Source: Coriobacteriaceae bacterium AF45-21 | GTDB lineage: Bacteria; Actinomycetota; Coriobacteriia; Coriobacteriales; Coriobacteriaceae | Reading direction: 5' to 3' | NCBI GenBank assembly: GCA_027682925.1 | Contig: JAQCYU010000028.1 | Coordinates: forward strand, 1 to 31,966 | Length of the DNA stretch: 31,966 nucleotides | Shown here: positions 1-7,983 of the stretch, one piece after another | How the letters are laid out: every line of letters begins with the position of its first letter | How positions within the stretch are numbered: position 1 is the stretch's first letter | Notes under the pieces: model-generated | Databases searched by the model: none | The model's input: the letters and a program-made list of their open reading frames with translations, nothing else | Told to the model about the DNA's origin: nothing | Position numbers and translations under genes: made by a program

Positions 1-886
1 GCGTGCACGCCAGGGCAAACGTCGCCGCCAGCGCCAGGCACACACGGCCCACGCCGACCTCGGCGACCGCGCCGGCAAAGCCCACGACACCCATCATGCT
101 CGACACAAACCATATGCAGACGGTGAGCACCGCGGCAGCCGCGAACACGGCAAGCGAACGCCGGCGCTCGGAGATTGGGCCGGCATCCATACGACGCACG
201 CGCTCGGGCTCGTTCATGCCCGAAAACACCAGTCCCACCGACACGATGACCGACGAGATGATCGCGTACGCGCCAAAGTTGAAGTACGACTCGAGCGTGG
301 TAGCAGCAGTCGAGTCGACCTTGACCTGCTCGATCTGGACCTCCGCGCGCTTTGCGGCCGCGTGCTCGGCGGCCCTTGCGACGTCACCGTTGGAGGCAGC
401 GGGTTCAAGCGCCGCCGCAGCGCCCGCGAGCGAGATCCAGCGCGAGGCCTCGGCGGACGAAAGCGCCGCCGCCATGGTGCCGGAACCATAGGTCACGTCG
501 AGCTTGGGCAGGGCCTCCCCCGCACGGGCGGCTGCAACAAGATCGTCCTCAAACCCCTCCGGGATAAAGAACACGCAATCGGCACTGCCCTTGGCGCTGT
601 TGCTCTTGGAGAGCGCGTCGGCAAGGTCGTATGTGTCGTCGCCGACGCCCGTGACCAGGTCAAAGCGTGAGCCCAGGTGCTTGGTAAGCGCCCGCGAAAG
701 GTCGCTATTGTCGCGGTCGACCACGATCACGTTGGTGTCGTAGGGCTTGTACTCGGTAAGCTGAGACGAGTTCCAGCTCACCGAAGCCGCGATGAATACG
801 CCCATGAGCGAGATGAATACCGTATAGATGAGCAGGTAGAACGGGTGCGCCAGCGCCATGCGAAGCGCGGTCTTAAAGGTGCTCAT
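1..886 (-). CDS. ABC-2 type transporter permease, partial (C-terminus beyond window)
   Basis: Reads leftward from an ATG at 884-886 and stays open to the window edge, so about 295 N-terminal residues are visible. It starts MSTFKTALRMALAHPFYLLI, with one membrane segment at about residues 15-35. A long soluble, presumably extracytoplasmic domain follows, then hydrophobic stretches near the edge. This is the usual plan of ABC-2 permeases: TM1, large loop, then five more TMs. The start codon lies inside the end of the upstream permease gene (14-bp overlap, 873-886), so the two are translationally coupled and probably form a heterodimeric channel with the ATPase at 2069-3007. The substrate cannot be read from sequence; drug, peptide or lipid export is typical of the family. 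No frameshift was seen in the visible part. Confidence 0.8.
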   Translation of the reverse strand, partial: MSTFKTALRMALAHPFYLLIYTVFISLMGVFIAASVSWNSSQLTEYKPYDTNVIVVDRDNSDLSRALTKHLGSRFDLVTGVGDDTYDLADALSKSNSAKGSADCVFFIPEGFEDDLVAAARAGEALPKLDVTYGSGTMAAALSSAEASRWISLAGAAAALEPAASNGDVARAAEHAAAKRAEVQIEQVKVDSTAATTLESYFNFGAYAIISSVIVSVGLVFSGMNEPERVRRMDAGPISERRRSLAVFAAAAVLTVCIWFVSSMMGVVGFAGAVAEVGVGRVCLALAATFALACT

Positions 887-2059
887 AGCGGCTCCTTCCA
901 AAGATCAGCGTAGCGGCGGCGACAAACACCAGGGCCATCAGGACGAGCGCGCCGGCGCGAACAGCGAAGGGCCCCAGGTCCTCAAAGAAATACAGGCGAT
1001 TGAACATGTCGCAGATGAGCTTGACGGGGTTGAGCCAGCACTCGACCGGACAAGCGCGGGCGACGTCGTCGGCAAGCGCCATCGCCGGCTCGCCGTAGAG
1101 GCCGGCGAACAGGGCGCACGTGGTGGCAAAGCCCGTGAGGATGCCCGACTTGGATGCCTTGCCGCCCTTAACGGGAAGCGTGCCCACAAAAAGCCCCAGG
1201 CCCGTGGCGGCAAGCGCGGATGCAGCCCCGCCCAGCAGGCACAACCCCTCGCGCCCGCCAAAGTCGACGCCCACGACCAGGCGCACGTAGCCGATCGCAA
1301 CCGCCATCGATGCAAAGGAAACCAGCCACGAGCCGACAAAAATGCCGGCCAGCGACGCCGTCTTGGAAAGACGCCCACGCAGCGGCGCGCGCCGAGGCCG
1401 GACAGATTGGGCTGCAAATCGACGACGCTCAAGGCGGCAAACTCGGCAGACATCATCGCGACCAGGCCAAAAAGCGCGTAATAGTAGATGACCGTGCCAT
1501 CGGGCGTGGCACGAGTCAGGCTCACGCGGCGGGTTCCGCCCTCGAGCGACAGGGCGCGCGCAACCGCCGCCGGATCGGCGAGCGCCGCCGGGTTGTCCTG
1601 GGCAATCTGGGACATGAGCTCGGCATTTTGCGTATACGAGCTTGCCACCGTTTCAAGGATGCTGCGGTCGGTAAGCACCGACGAGACGCGCGAGCTGTCG
1701 TAACTCGATAGCAGCGTGAGCCTGGGCGTGCCCGCGGCATCAACCGTATAGATGCCCGCGACCTCGCCGGCCTTGAGCGCTTTGCGCGCGGCAGCCAAGT
1801 CTTCGTACTCGCTCACATCGAGCAGCTGATCGTCGCCTGCCTTGGCAAGCGAAGCTGCCACATCCTTAAAGGTCGAGGCATCCCAGGCCTCGTCCGCCAC
1901 GACGGCAACCGGCACCGGGTCGACCGTGCCGTCGGAGCTGAGGTTCGCAAACATAAACATGAACATCGTGGAAAGCGCGATAGGAAAGAGAGCGCCCCAG
2001 ACCCACGTGCTCGGCCGGCGCAGCAACGTCTTGACTGTGGTGATGATGGTGTTGAACAT
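873..2059 (-). CDS. ABC-2 type transporter permease (frameshifted in this sequence)
   Basis: Starts at ATG 2059, 9 nt after the ATPase stop. The N-terminus (MFNTIITTVKTLLRRPSTWV) has a TM at about residues 17-38, followed by a large soluble loop and a second TM around 'YYYALFGLVAMMSAEFAAL'. The frame breaks near 1374. Reading resumes one frame over as RLSKTASLAGIFVGSWLVSF and continues through further TMs to a TAA at 873-875. Restoring one G in the GGG run on the coding strand joins the halves into about 396 residues, normal for the family. It is the partner subunit of the next permease, which it overlaps by 14 bp. The break is probably a base-calling error, because both halves keep family-like sequence. 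Confidence 0.75.
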
Positions 2060-2068
2060 GGCCGCCCC

Positions 2069-3007
2069 CTAGTCGCGCAGCTCGCGGCCGGTGATCTCGA
2101 GGAACACGTCGTTGAGGGTCGGCGGTTCGGAATAGATGCGGCCGAGCGGCACGTCATGCGAGCGCAGCGCATCGAGAATGTCCGTCAGGTTGTGCGGGCT
2201 CGCTTCGCACGAAAACGTGAGCTGTCCCGCCGTTGCCGAAAGGTCCAGAACGTGCGGCAGGCTTGCGACGGCACCGAGCGCCGCACTCGGAACCTCGCCG
2301 ACCTCGATTACAATCTTCTCGCCCATCTGAATCATGCGCTTGAGCTCGTCGTTAGTGCCCTGCGCCAGCACGCGCCCACCGTCCATGATCATGATGCGGC
2401 TGCAGATCTGCTCGACTTCCTCCATGTAATGGCTGGTATACACCACCGTGGCGCCCTCGTCGCGCAGGCGGCAGATGCCCTCCAGGATGGCGTTGCGGCT
2501 TTGCGGGTCGACCGCCACCGTGGGTTCGTCAAAAAAGATGAGCTCGGGCTTGTGCGCGATGCCGCAGGCAATGTTGAGCCGGCGCGCCAGGCCGCCCGAG
2601 AGCTTGCCGGGGCGGAACTTGGTAAAGTCGCCCAGGCCGACAAAGTCGATCGCCTCGTCCACCAGCGCGCGGCGGCGCTTGCGGTCGTTGACGTAGAGAC
2701 TGCAGAAATAGTCGATGTTCTCGCGCACGGTGAGCTCGTCGAACACCGCCACCTGCTGCGGCACCACACCGATGCGGCGCTTGAGGTCGTAGCGGGCGGG
2801 CGTCATGCGCTCGCCGAACAGCTCGATGGTGCCTTTGTCGTAGGCGAGCAGCTGCAGGATGCAGTTGATGGACGTGGTCTTGCCCGAGCCGTTGGGGCCC
2901 AGCAGGCCAAAGATCTCGCCGGGGGCGATACTCAGGTTAAAGTGGTCGAGCGCAATAAGGTCGTCGTAGCGCTTAACGAGGTTTTCGACGTGGACGATGT
3001 CTGTCAT
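2069..3007 (-). CDS. ABC transporter ATP-binding protein
   Basis: A 312-residue cytoplasmic ATPase that powers the two ABC-2 permeases encoded directly downstream. Walker A is GPNGSGKT (37-44), the Q-loop region is VVPQQ, the signature is LSGG (136-139), Walker B is LIFFDEP with catalytic E161, and the H-loop is H193 (TSHYMEE). The C-terminal ~90 residues, after about 220, form the accessory domain common in drug/bacitracin-type ABC-2 exporters and end 'LNDVFLEITGREL'. The signature continues LSGGLARRL rather than the more common LSGGMKRRL; this is a minor variation. It is the first gene of the exporter operon and is divergent from the histidine kinase gene at 3207, which suggests control by that two-component system. 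The substrate is unknown. Confidence 0.9.
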   Translation of the reverse strand: MTDIVHVENLVKRYDDLIALDHFNLSIAPGEIFGLLGPNGSGKTTSINCILQLLAYDKGTIELFGERMTPARYDLKRRIGVVPQQVAVFDELTVRENIDYFCSLYVNDRKRRRALVDEAIDFVGLGDFTKFRPGKLSGGLARRLNIACGIAHKPELIFFDEPTVAVDPQSRNAILEGICRLRDEGATVVYTSHYMEEVEQICSRIMIMDGGRVLAQGTNDELKRMIQMGEKIVIEVGEVPSAALGAVASLPHVLDLSATAGQLTFSCEASPHNLTDILDALRSHDVPLGRIYSEPPTLNDVFLEITGRELRD

Positions 3008-3194
3008 GAGGCGGCCCTTCTGTTGGTCGTGGCCCGGTACGATTGCATCATCGCAGGAGCGGGCGGCGCGCGCCAGTGAGCTTTGTCACGAGTGCGAGGG
3101 TCTTGGTCGTGCGGCCTGCCGACGCCCCCGCTTTGCCACGCGGGAGGAATGTCACGGTTGCGCAGGCGGCCCCTCCACCATGCGCGGCTTCGCG

Positions 3195-3200
3195 TACAAT
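3195..3200 (+). promoter_or_regulatory. Putative -10 element for the sensor kinase operon (leaderless start)
   Basis: TACAAT lies 6 nt before the ATG at 3207. With the usual ~7-nt distance from the -10 to the start site, transcription would begin at or within a base of the A of the ATG, giving a leaderless mRNA. No convincing -35 hexamer is seen about 17 nt upstream, and no Shine-Dalgarno sequence fits this start. Leaderless transcripts are common in actinobacteria. Confidence 0.45.
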
Positions 3201-3206
3201 ACCCGT

Positions 3207-4352
3207 ATGAACAGGCTTTTCGACAAATTGATCGTGCTGGCGTGCTGTATTGCGGCCGCCATGGGTCTTGCTGTGAACGCTCACCTGGTCGCGGCGTTTT
3301 GCCTTGGCGTTATTGCCACCTCGCTAGCCGAGGTCGCACGGGGGAACCGCGCCCGCCGTGCGAGCGAGGCCGCGAGCTACGTTTACGTCATCGCGGCTGT
3401 CTTCGTGCCGCCGTTTGTGCCGTTTGCGCCTCTCGCCCTCTATGACATCGCGCGGCGCGTGCGCCGTGAGCACGCCTGGATCGCGCTGGGCATTGGCGTC
3501 GTCTTTGTCTTTGCGCTCGTCGCGGACCTTCGCACCGACGCGCTCACCGCCCGAACGCTCCTGCTGACCGCCATCCTTTCGGTTGCCGCCACCTTGCTAT
3601 CGCTACGTACCGCCCAGTTAGAGCGCGAGCAGCAGCGCATGCGCCGTACCCGAGACGAGCTGCAGGAACGAGCCCTCGCGCTCGAGGCGCGCAACCGCGA
3701 CCTTGCCGACCGCCAGGACTACGAAGTCGAGCTCGCGACGCTCGCCGAACGCGCCCGCATCGCGCGCGAGATCCACGATAATGTCGGGCACCAGCTCACG
3801 CGTGCCTCGCTGCAGACCGAGGCCCTGCGCGTCGTGCACGCCGACGAGCCCGGCGTCGCCGCCGATTTCGCCGACGTCAAATACACCGTTGACGAGGCGC
3901 TCCAGCTCGTGCGCGCCAGCGTCCACGCGCTCAACGACAACGCCGTCGACCTTTCCGTGCAGCTCGAACGCATCGTTGAAGGCGCGCGCTCGGACGGCGG
4001 TCCGCGGATTGAGCTTGAAGTTATGACCGAACATGCGCCCGCAAACGTCGCGAACTGCTTTGCGGCGGTCCTGCGCGAGGCGCTCTCCAACACCATGCGC
4101 CACGCCCATGCCAAAACCATTACCGTGCGGTGCATGGAGCATCCGTCGTTTTACCAGCTCATCGTTACCGATGATGGCGCAGACGCGACCCCGGCGAGCA
4201 GCAGCAACGTCGCAGAAGGCATGGGGCTCGTCTCCATGCGCGAGCGCGTCGAGGCGCTTGGCGGCACTTTCACCGCCGGCCCGCGTGCCGGCGCCGGCGG
4301 CTGGCGTGTGTTTGCCACCGTCCCCAAACAGCAAGGAGATGACGCCCGATGA
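3207..4352 (+). CDS. Sensor histidine kinase, NarL/LiaS-DesK type (HisKA_3)
   Basis: About 381 residues. The N-terminal half has roughly five hydrophobic segments between residues 8 and 132, then a short coiled coil (135-180). The HisKA_3 dimerisation box is [20 protein letters not shown] with phospho-acceptor H190. The HATPase domain follows, with N-box [14 protein letters not shown] and G-box [16 protein letters not shown]. It probably senses a membrane or envelope signal and phosphorylates the response regulator, whose ATG overlaps this stop (ATGA at 4349-4352). I chose the start at 3207 because the first TM follows directly and a -10 element sits just upstream. The frame is open further upstream to an ATG at 2997, but that sequence is not kinase-like and runs into the divergent ATPase gene. 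Confidence 0.88.
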   Translation: MNRLFDKLIVLACCIAAAMGLAVNAHLVAAFCLGVIATSLAEVARGNRARRASEAASYVYVIAAVFVPPFVPFAPLALYDIARRVRREHAWIALGIGVVFVFALVADLRTDALTARTLLLTAILSVAATLLSLRTAQLEREQQRMRRTRDELQERALALEARNRDLADRQDYEVELATLAERARIAREIHDNVGHQLTRASLQTEALRVVHADEPGVAADFADVKYTVDEALQLVRASVHALNDNAVDLSVQLERIVEGARSDGGPRIELEVMTEHAPANVANCFAAVLREALSNTMRHAHAKTITVRCMEHPSFYQLIVTDDGADATPASSSNVAEGMGLVSMRERVEALGGTFTAGPRAGAGGWRVFATVPKQQGDDAR

Positions 4353-5000
4353 GGCTCATAGTTGTCGACGACGACCGCTTGGTAGTCGATTCGCTCAAGA
4401 TTATCCTGGCGCCCAGCCGCAGATCGAAGTGGTTGGCACCGGAGCCGACGGCAACGACGCGGTGGCACTTTACGCCGAGCACGCGCCCGATATCGCGCTG
4501 CTCGACATTCAGATGCCGGGGCGCGACGGCCTTTCGGCGGCGCGCGAGATCCTTGAGCACGACCCCGCGGCACGCGTGGTGTTTCTGACGACATTCTCGG
4601 ATGACGAGTACATTGTGTCGGCGCTCAAGCTGGCGCCCGCGGTTACCTGATCAAGACCGATGTCGCCGCCATTCCGCCAGCGTTGGCGCAGGTCATGGAT
4701 GGCAAACGCGTGCTCGAGGGCAAGGCGATCGAAGATGTCGATTTTGATGGGGCGAACGCTGAGGCCGGTGCGACTCGCCGGCCCGCGGCCTTTGCCGGTC
4801 TGACCGACCGCGAGTTCGAAGTCGCCGAGCTCATCGCCCGCGGCCTCGATAACAAGGAGATTGCCGCCACGGCTTATATGGGAGAAGGCACGGTGCGCAA
4901 CCACATCAGCTCGATCCTGGCCAAAATGGGCCTGCGCAACCGCACCCAAATCGCCATCGCCTACCTGCGAGGTATACCAACGCCGACCGCTCCGGCATAG
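4349..5000 (+). CDS. LuxR/NarL-family response regulator (two frameshifts in this sequence)
   Basis: The partner of the kinase, overlapping its stop by 4 nt. Three pieces in successive frames make one normal regulator. The receiver start is [20 protein letters not shown]. After a break near 4410 comes the receiver core, with the phospho-Asp motif [14 protein letters not shown] and the TTFSDDEY segment. After a break near 4632 come [15 protein letters not shown], a linker and the LuxR-type helix-turn-helix ([20 protein letters not shown] ... [20 protein letters not shown]). Each break is repaired by one extra G (ggcgcc to gcggcc context at 4410; GG to GGG at 4632), giving about 217 residues, the usual length. 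It likely activates the divergent ABC exporter and its own operon when the envelope is stressed; that target is inferred from gene order only. Confidence 0.82.
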
Positions 5001-5031
5001 CAAAATGGATGCTACCGATTTAATGCCATAT

Positions 5032-5185
5032 CAAAACTATGCCGGTTTACTACGATGAATCGCCCACCTTCGACCACGGTAAATTGTGCGCTTGCAAAAC
5101 CGCAGGTAGAACGCTTGTAATATTTAGAAAAATGCAGTCATGGTCGGAAATGTCGAATTCATCGTAGTAAACCGGCATAGTTTTG
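5032..5185. repeat. Inverted-repeat element A (29-bp perfect arms, core inverted)
   Basis: Perfect 29-bp arms at 5032-5060 and 5157-5185 (left arm begins CAAAACTATGCCGG) enclose 96 nt. Inside is a second weaker stem (CGACCACGG at 5071-5079 against CATGGTCG at 5139-5146). The core AAAACCGCAGGTAGA (5096-5110) is the reverse complement of the core in elements B and C. No plausible coding sequence lies inside. It could be a structured RNA, a REP/MITE-like element or an invertible segment. Confidence 0.85.
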
Positions 5186-5227
5186 TTCGGTCGGCCCTGC
5201 ACGAGCGCCTCCGCAAGGCTCGCGGGA

Positions 5228-5243
5228 CCAAAATGATCCGTTT
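5228..5243. repeat. Linker direct repeat, copy 1
   Basis: CCAAAATGATCCGTTT recurs exactly at 5466-5481. Both copies sit just downstream of an inverted-repeat element, after a 'GCAAGG' and before a 'GGAGATC/GGGAGATC' stretch. The linkers between elements are therefore homologous, not just the elements. The orientation is the same in both copies, although the core of element A is inverted relative to B. Confidence 0.75.
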
Positions 5244-5276
5244 TCTTCCGCCCGCGGAGATCGGCTGACGGCGCCC

Positions 5277-5436
5277 GCCACGAAATGGGCCCATCTACTA
5301 CGTTTGACCCGATACCCCTGACCATAGCCGCGTTTCATGAAAAATCGCAGGCGTTCTACCTGCGGTTTTCATTTCACATTACTTGCCGTGGTCGAGGGCT
5401 GCCGTCTAAACGTAGTAGATGGGCCCATTTCGTGGC
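5277..5436. repeat. Inverted-repeat element B (29-bp perfect arms)
   Basis: Perfect 29-bp arms at 5277-5305 and 5408-5436 (left arm begins GCCACGAAATGGGCCC) differ almost completely from those of element A, yet are equally perfect. The interior has an inner stem, GACCATA (5320-5326) against CCGTGGTCG (5386-5394). It also holds the shared core TCTACCTGCGGTTTT (5355-5369), which is part of its own small hairpin (CGCAGG...CCTGCG). Changed arm sequence with kept pairing is compensatory change and favours a selected hairpin. Confidence 0.85.
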
Positions 5437-5465
5437 AGACGGGTCACGCGGCAGCCCTCGCAAGG

Positions 5466-5481
5466 CCAAAATGATCCGTTT
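5466..5481. repeat. Linker direct repeat, copy 2
   Basis: Exact 16-bp repeat of 5228-5243, located between elements B and C, with similar flanks on both sides. Confidence 0.75.
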
Positions 5482-5529
5482 CCCTCTGTCCACGGGAGAT
5501 CAAAGGCTGTTACGGATATGGTGCCATTC

Positions 5530-5683
5530 CAAAACTACGCCGGATTACGGAGCTAAAGTCGGAGCCCTCATCCATACCCCCTATTTTTGAAAAACAGCAA
5601 GCAGTCTACCTGCGGTTTTATTATCTTGGTTTTCGATATGGTCGGAGGTTCGCTATCCAGCCCCGTAATCCGGCATAGTTTTG
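5530..5683. repeat. Inverted-repeat element C (25-bp arms, two mismatches)
   Basis: Arms at 5530-5554 and 5659-5683 resemble those of element A (CAAAACTACGCCGGATTACG). They pair with one G.U-type and one A/G difference. The core TCTACCTGCGGTTTT (5605-5619) has the same orientation as in B. The outer flanks (TGCCAT before; GTTCG...CGGCCC after) match those of element A. The span of 154 nt equals that of A. With the linkers, elements A to C fill most of the 768-nt gene-free stretch 5001-5768. Confidence 0.8.
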
Positions 5684-5714
5684 TTCGCGACGGCCCAACC
5701 GCGCGTTTAAGCGC

Positions 5715-5747
5715 GGGGCCGGTGGGGCAATTTTGCCCACCGGCCCC
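5715..5747 (-). terminator. Strong hairpin after echF, probable operon terminator
   Basis: GGGGCCGGTGGG pairs with CCCACCGGCCCC around a short AT loop, about 20 nt beyond the echF stop. There is no good U-tract on the minus strand, so it may work as a mRNA 3'-end stabiliser or with Rho. A second small palindrome (CCGCGCGTTTAAGCGCGG) lies next to it. Confidence 0.5.
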
Positions 5748-5768
5748 TATTCCAGCTCAATTCCAGCG

Positions 5769-6110
5769 CTATTCCGGCTTGGTTTCTACCGTGGGGGTCT
5801 TGTCCGCCGCGACCGGAGTGCGCGCGGTGTCCATAGTCAGGCAGTGTTTGGGGCAGCTCTCGATGCACTCGCCGCATACCACGCAGGCATACGGGTCAAT
5901 CGACCACGTTCCTCCCTTGCGATCGACCGCGAGCGCGCCCGCCGGGCAGCGGCGCGCGCACATGCCGCAGCAAATGCACACGTCCATGTCGTTAACGATG
6001 TGCCCACGCAGGCGCTCGGGTGCCGCGAGCTTCTCCTGCGGATAGCACACCGTTACCGGCTGCTTGACCATAGAACCCAAGGCCGTCTTGGCAAATGTCA
6101 GCAAACTCAT
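5769..6110 (-). CDS. echF: Ech hydrogenase subunit EchF, 2[4Fe-4S] ferredoxin-like
   Basis: A 113-residue peripheral electron-transfer subunit on the cytoplasmic side of the complex, passing electrons from reduced ferredoxin to the small subunit. Two complete CxxCxxCxxxC motifs are visible: C45, C48, C51, C55 (CICCGMCARRCP) and C76, C79, C82, C86 (CVVCGECIESCP). The N-terminal stretch (about 1-35) and the spacing match NuoI/EchF-type proteins. The tail after residue 92 is Thr/Pro-rich. It is the last gene of the operon and starts 7 nt after the echE stop, with AGGTAGG upstream of its ATG. No frameshift. The order A-B-C-D-E-F supports Ech over Hyc or Nuo. Confidence 0.9.
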   Translation of the reverse strand: MSLLTFAKTALGSMVKQPVTVCYPQEKLAAPERLRGHIVNDMDVCICCGMCARRCPAGALAVDRKGGTWSIDPYACVVCGECIESCPKHCLTMDTARTPVAADKTPTVETKPE

Positions 6111-6117
6111 GCCGCGC

Positions 6118-7206
6118 CTACCTTTCCGTGCAGCTAATGCAGGGGTCGATGGTCAGGATAATCATGGGCACGTTGGCAATGAGCACGCCCTGCAGCGCAT
6201 GCGTCAGACCCGCCAGATTTTGCGACGTCGGCGTGCGCACGCGAAAACGGTCCAGATTCTTGGTGCCGTTGCCGCGCACATAGTAATACGCCTCGCCGCG
6301 CGGTTGCTCAATCACAACCTCGCCGCGTGCGCCGTCGGCCGGCGTAAGCTTGGTGCGCCCGCCGATCCCGTCGTGCGGAATCTTGCCCACAAGCTCCTTG
6401 ATGATGTCCATGGCCTGCGTGACCTCGGCGCAACGCACTTGGCAGCGGGCATAGCAGTCGCCATCGGTAGCGACAACCGGCTCAAACGCAGCCAGGTCCG
6501 CATAGGCACCGTCGCCAAACATGCGCACGTCGTAGTCCACGCCCGAGGCGCGCCCAAACGGACCGACCATCGAAAGCTCCAGCGCGTCTTTCTTGCTAAT
6601 CACGCCCACGCCATGCAGGCGCTCGCCGCAGCTGTCATCGTCCAAAAACGTATGCACCAGAGCCTCGTAGTCAGGACGCATGGCATCGAGTGTCTGGACA
6701 ATGCCTGCCAGCTCGGAGTCCTCGATATCATGCTTAAGGCCGCCGATCTCGTTAATCGACAGAATCACGCGCCCGCCGCAAGTGCTCTCAAAGATCTTGA
6801 GAATCTGCTCGCGCAGGGTCCACGAACGATAGAACAGCGCCTCGAAGCCAAAGGCATCGGCGAGCAGGCCCAGCCACAGCAGGTGCGAGTGAATGCGCGA
6901 AAGCTCATGCAAAATGGTGCGGATATACCGCACGCGGCCGGGCACCTCGATGCCGAGCATACGCTCGCAGGCGCTGGCATAGCCGCAACTGTGGCCCACG
7001 GCGCAGATGCCGCAGATGCGCTCGGCGATGTAGCCAAACTGATGCATATCGCGCTTTTCGATGAGCTTCTCGAGTCCGCGGTGCACAAAGCCGATCTGCG
7101 GAATTGCCTCGATGACGCGGTCGTCCTCGATCACCAGGTCCAGGTGGAGCGGCTCGGGCAGCACCGGGTGCTGCGGGCCAAACGGAATAACGGAACGATG
7201 TGCCAT
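6118..7206 (-). CDS. echE: Ech hydrogenase large subunit EchE ([NiFe] catalytic subunit)
   Basis: A 362-residue catalytic subunit homologous to NuoD and the group 4 [NiFe] hydrogenases. The four nickel ligands are present: C65 and C68 in RICGICAVGHS, and C356 and C359 in the C-terminal DPCISCTER. It is therefore a true hydrogenase and not a complex-I paralogue, which lacks these cysteines. It reduces protons to H2 (or the reverse) with electrons from EchF/EchC, driving ion transport by EchA/EchB. The protein ends at DPCISCTER, with no C-terminal extension to be removed by a maturation peptidase; this resembles what is known for CooH-like group 4 enzymes. The ATG lies 5 nt after the echD stop. 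The reading frame is intact. Confidence 0.93.
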   Translation of the reverse strand: MAHRSVIPFGPQHPVLPEPLHLDLVIEDDRVIEAIPQIGFVHRGLEKLIEKRDMHQFGYIAERICGICAVGHSCGYASACERMLGIEVPGRVRYIRTILHELSRIHSHLLWLGLLADAFGFEALFYRSWTLREQILKIFESTCGGRVILSINEIGGLKHDIEDSELAGIVQTLDAMRPDYEALVHTFLDDDSCGERLHGVGVISKKDALELSMVGPFGRASGVDYDVRMFGDGAYADLAAFEPVVATDGDCYARCQVRCAEVTQAMDIIKELVGKIPHDGIGGRTKLTPADGARGEVVIEQPRGEAYYYVRGNGTKNLDRFRVRTPTSQNLAGLTHALQGVLIANVPMIILTIDPCISCTER

Positions 7207-7211
7207 GGACC

Positions 7212-7983
7212 TTACGCCTCCTCTTTCTGCTTGTCGCGGGCGGCCTTGGCGGCAAGCGCCGCACGGACCTTGGCCGCTTTCTCGGGATCCATGGCGGCGA
7301 GCTTTGCCTCCATCTCGGCGGCCTTGAGCGCGGCCTTGGCAGCGGCATCGTCATGCTGAGCATCGGAGCCGGCAGCCGCAGCGGGCTGAGCGACGGTAGC
7401 GCCCGCAGCGCCCTCCCCCGCAGCAGCAGCGGGCTGAGCGACGGTAGCGCCCGCAGCGCCCTCCCCCGCAGCAGCAGCGGCAGCGGCCTTCTCGGCTGCG
7501 GCCTTGCGCGGCCTTCTCGGCTGCGGCCTTGCGCGCCTTGGCCTCGGCGGCGGCGCGGACCTTCATAGCCTTCTCGCGCGCAGCTTTCACCTCAGGCGTG
7601 ATCACACTCATGGGCTCGGCGGTCGAGACCTGGTAGAAAAAGCCGTTAAAGTCGACCTGCATGTCGGTGATGGCAAGACCAAACAGGTCATGCGCCTCGT
7701 TCTCAAACGGGAACACCGCCGGATAATACGAGCTGATGGACGGAATCTCCTGGTACCGGTCGATGCCCTCGACCACCAGGTTCTCAATCGCATAGTTGCC
7801 GTCCTGCGCGATCTGCTCTTGCGCAGCACGAACGTTGATGAACGTATAGACCAGGCGATACGAGCCGTCGTCGACACAGCGCTCGGCATGCATCTGCACA
7901 AAGCGCGCGCCGGCGCCCTTGAGCGCCTGCACATGCGCCAGGAGCTCGTCGATCCCGACGGTGGTATAGATTGCCTTTTGCAT
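7212..7983 (-). CDS. echD: Ech hydrogenase subunit EchD (NuoC-like) with Ala-rich tail (frameshifted)
   Basis: The N-terminal ~150 residues are the NuoC/30-kDa-like subunit (MQKAIYTTVGIDELLAHVQA ... YYPAVFPFENEAHDLFGLAI), which helps dock the large subunit. A long low-complexity extension of Ala, Lys and Glu follows. The frame breaks near 7505-7510 inside a tandem repeat: GCGC instead of GCGCGC, or one extra base. After repair the tail reads GEGAAGATVAQPAAAA twice, then ends 'KAARDKQKEEA' at the TAA 7212-7214, just before echE. The restored length is about 257 residues, longer than most EchD proteins because of the tail. A strong SD (AAAGGAGG) precedes the ATG. The start overlaps the echC stop by one base (TAATG). 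Confidence 0.8.
7383..7478. repeat. Perfect 48-bp tandem duplication in echD
   Basis: 7383-7430 and 7431-7478 are identical. In the repaired reading frame each copy encodes the same 16 residues (GEGAAGATVAQPAAAA-type). The identity points to recent slippage or unequal exchange. Copy number may vary between strains without breaking the frame, since 48 is a multiple of 3. Confidence 0.92.

Noticed and set aside
2997..3206. N-terminal extension of the histidine kinase from the ATG at 2997
   Set aside because: The extra ~70 residues are not membrane- or sensor-like, overlap the divergent ATPase start, and a -10 element lies right before 3207.
5285..6045. Small plus-strand coding sequences in and after the inverted-repeat elements
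   Set aside because: They run through palindromes and into the antisense of echF; no SD and no family resemblance.
6064..7359. Long plus-strand open frame opposite echE/echD
   Set aside because: It is the antisense shadow of GC-rich genes; the minus strand has clear hydrogenase motifs and the plus-strand product resembles nothing.
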